A stretch of 14,590 nt of DNA, taken from JBLHKW01 sp047618565 (GTDB lineage: Bacteria > Planctomycetota > UBA1135 > GCA-002686595). Both the position numbers and the translations under genes were made by a program. Location: the NCBI GenBank assembly GCA_047618565.1, contig JBLHKW010000133.1, forward strand, positions 1 through 14,590. The letters run 5' to 3'. Under the pieces are notes generated by a model. The model was not told the DNA's origin and did not search any database. It saw only the letters and a program-made list of their open reading frames with translations. Below, in pieces: positions 13,156-14,590 of this stretch (positions are counted from its first letter, which is position 1; every line of letters starts with the position of its first letter).

Positions 13156-13263
13156 CCTTTTCGGGGGACTGCAAATCTAGCCCCACACCCTCGCTGGGGC
13201 CTACTCACGCGCTCTCACTCCACCCCCGCACTAGCTCCCAAGCAGTCTTCCGGACGGCATCCC

Positions 13264-13635
13264 ATGGCGAGAATCCTTCTGGTCGAAGACAACGAGATGA
13301 ACCGCGACATGCTCTCGCGGCGGCTGAAGAAGCGCGGGCACGAGGTCCTGATCGCAGTCGACGGACAGCAGGGTGTGGACATGGCTCGAGCCGAGGGGCC
13401 AGACATCGTATTGATGGACATGAGCCTACCCATCAAGGACGGCTGGGAGGCGACGCGCGACTTGAAAGGCGATGAGGCCATGAAGGCAACCCCGATCATC
13501 GCCCTCACCGCGCACGCGATGTCCGGTGACAAGGAGAAGTGCCTCGAAGCGGGCTGCGACGACTACGACACCAAGCCTATCGAGTTCAAGCGCCTGCTGG
13601 GCAAGATTGAAGCACTGCTCAGCGGGGCCGGCTGA
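13264..13635 (+). CDS. Stand-alone response-regulator receiver (DivK/CheY-like)
   Basis: 123 residues, just one receiver domain and no output domain. The acidic pocket is Glu8-Asp9 (LLVEDNEMNRDML), phospho-acceptor Asp52 (IVLMDMSLP), Thr82 (ALTAHAM) and Lys104 (DYDTKPIEF), all intact, so phosphorylation by a histidine kinase is expected. The EDNExNRxML and LTAHAM signatures are those of DivK-like or hybrid-kinase receivers. The frame is open upstream, but the ATG at 13264 starts directly at the first beta strand. It signals by protein contact. It is divergent from the kinase/phosphatase fusion across 181 bp and 153 bp upstream of a ligand-binding lipoprotein gene in the same direction. No cognate histidine kinase is visible in the window; one may follow beyond the right edge. 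Confidence 0.93.
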   Translation: MARILLVEDNEMNRDMLSRRLKKRGHEVLIAVDGQQGVDMARAEGPDIVLMDMSLPIKDGWEATRDLKGDEAMKATPIIALTAHAMSGDKEKCLEAGCDDYDTKPIEFKRLLGKIEALLSGAG

Positions 13636-13788
13636 AGGTCGTCGCAAGAGATGGCGCCTAGACGAACGCTCCGCGCGGACCGCCACGAGTCTCCGGGACG
13701 AGTCGTCACGGAACACGCGGTAGACCTGTTAGAGAGGCTGCCTGCAACCGATCCCGACGGCCCGTACGCCGCGACTGCGCGATTCCCC

Positions 13789-14590
13789 ATGGGCTCCCAA
13801 CCTCGACCTTGGATCTCCGCCCTGCTCTTGACCCTCCTCGCCGCCTGTGGTGGTGAGCAAGCGAACCCCACGCCGGGAGTCACCGAGCACGAAATTCTCC
13901 TTGGCAATTCTTCCGCTCTCAGCGGCCACGCCAGCTTCCTCGGCACCCAGTACACCCGAGGCAGCATGGCATGGATCCGCGAGGTCAACGCTTCCGGCGG
14001 GGTCCACGGCCGCAAGATTCGGTTGCTCAGCTACGACGATCAGTACGACCCGCCCAAGACCCTTGCGAACACGGAGAGGCTCATCCAGGAGGACGGTGCC
14101 TTCATGCTGTTCGGTTACGTGGGAACGCCCACTTCGGTCAAGGTCATTGCGACCATCCAAGAGAGCAGGATTCCTGCCCTTGGCTTCTTGACCGGAGCGG
14201 AAATACTTCGCACGCCGTTTCAGCCGAACATCTTCCATATCCGAGCGTCGTACTTCGCCGAAGCCGAGGCAGCTGTCAGCTACTTCGTGGACACGCTCGG
14301 TTTCAAGAAGATCGCGGTGATGTATCAAGACGACGCCTTCGGGCTGGCCGTTTTGCAGGGAGTGCAGCTCGCGATGGGACGTCGGGACCTCGAGGTCTGC
14401 GCGACGGACACGCACGAGCGCGGAGAGCAGGACGTCGAGGGAGCCGTCGGGACGATCGGTGGCAGCGGTGCCGAGGCCGTCGTAATGGTCGGCACGTACG
14501 GCGCGCTGGCGCGCTTCATCAAACTCTGCGAGGAGAGCGGGTTCCGGCCGTATTTCCACACGGTCTCGTTCGTCGGCTCCGAGGCCTTCA
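13789..14590 (+). CDS. Branched-chain amino acid-type substrate-binding lipoprotein, 3' end cut
   Basis: 267 codons are visible before the window ends. A signal peptide with lipobox LLAAC (Cys20) follows ATG 13789, so the protein should be lipid-anchored. It then follows the periplasmic binding protein type 1 (LivJ-like, Peripla_BP_6) pattern: EILLGNSSALSGHASFLGTQ, REVNASGGVHGRKIRLLSYD, DQYDPPKTLANTERLI, FGYVGTPTSVKV, IPALGFLTGAE, IFHIRASYFAEAEAAVSYFV, IAVMYQDDAFGLAVLQGV, AEAVVMVGTY. The family binds amino acids, amides or other small molecules for ABC import or as a sensor. The SALSGHA loop and the RAS/YxDDAFG segments line the ligand cleft in relatives. The position after a receiver gene makes a sensory role plausible; family members are sometimes fused to histidine kinases, which cannot be tested here. 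No transporter genes are in view. Confidence 0.92.
   Translation, partial: MGSQPRPWISALLLTLLAACGGEQANPTPGVTEHEILLGNSSALSGHASFLGTQYTRGSMAWIREVNASGGVHGRKIRLLSYDDQYDPPKTLANTERLIQEDGAFMLFGYVGTPTSVKVIATIQESRIPALGFLTGAEILRTPFQPNIFHIRASYFAEAEAAVSYFVDTLGFKKIAVMYQDDAFGLAVLQGVQLAMGRRDLEVCATDTHERGEQDVEGAVGTIGGSGAEAVVMVGTYGALARFIKLCEESGFRPYFHTVSFVGSEAF

Overview
The window is GC-rich, gene-dense bacterial DNA, most likely from a member of the Planctomycetota. The best lineage clue is the secreted protein at 1039-2883. Its last ~154 residues (GTPYCF...PFGNGQRCVG...FNTSNAVSVTFVP) match a C-terminal module I know mainly from large secreted proteins of that phylum. Nearly all genes lack a visible Shine-Dalgarno site, which fits. 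The lineage call is inference from family recognition; no search was run.

Layout. (a) 1-1038 is a mobile-element relic zone. It holds the 5' part of an IS200-like/REP-associated Y1 transposase gene running off the left edge, a deleted and frameshifted remnant of a related transposase, two ~97% identical 173/175-bp repeats each containing a long GC-rich hairpin, and a CCCACA-type simple repeat. (b) 1039-2883 encodes the secreted protein. (c) 2893-5904 is a divergent pair: a TonB-dependent outer-membrane receptor (-) and a TonB energy transducer (+). (d) 5913-7982 (-) encodes a hydantoinase/oxoprolinase A-type protein with no B subunit beside it. (e) 8114-9833 is a coupled phospholipid-precursor operon, plsY-gpsA, overlapping by 8 nt. 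(f) 9830-10219 (-) is a small membrane protein, followed by a tRNA-Pro(GGG) gene with its own promoter and then a ~380-bp gene-free stretch with several hairpins and a weak recombinase-like remnant. (g) 10764-13082 (-) encodes an unusual 772-residue fusion: an isochorismatase-fold domain that has lost its catalytic triad, an APH-like kinase domain with intact catalytic motifs, and a Cys-based tyrosine/dual-specificity phosphatase domain. (h) Divergent from it lie a stand-alone response-regulator receiver (13264-13635) and a branched-chain-amino-acid-type substrate-binding lipoprotein running off the right edge (13789-14590).

How the genes fit together. TonB and the receptor are an energised outer-membrane uptake pair; ExbB/ExbD must lie elsewhere. 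GpsA makes sn-glycerol-3-phosphate and PlsY acylates it. The most interesting part is the right third: kinase and phosphatase on one chain with a pseudoenzyme domain, back-to-back with a receiver and a ligand-binding lipoprotein. This may be an uncharacterised signalling module, but the functional link is inferred only from gene order.

The convergent gene pairs are separated by only 8-9 nt or overlap by 4 nt, so no room remains for conventional intrinsic terminators.
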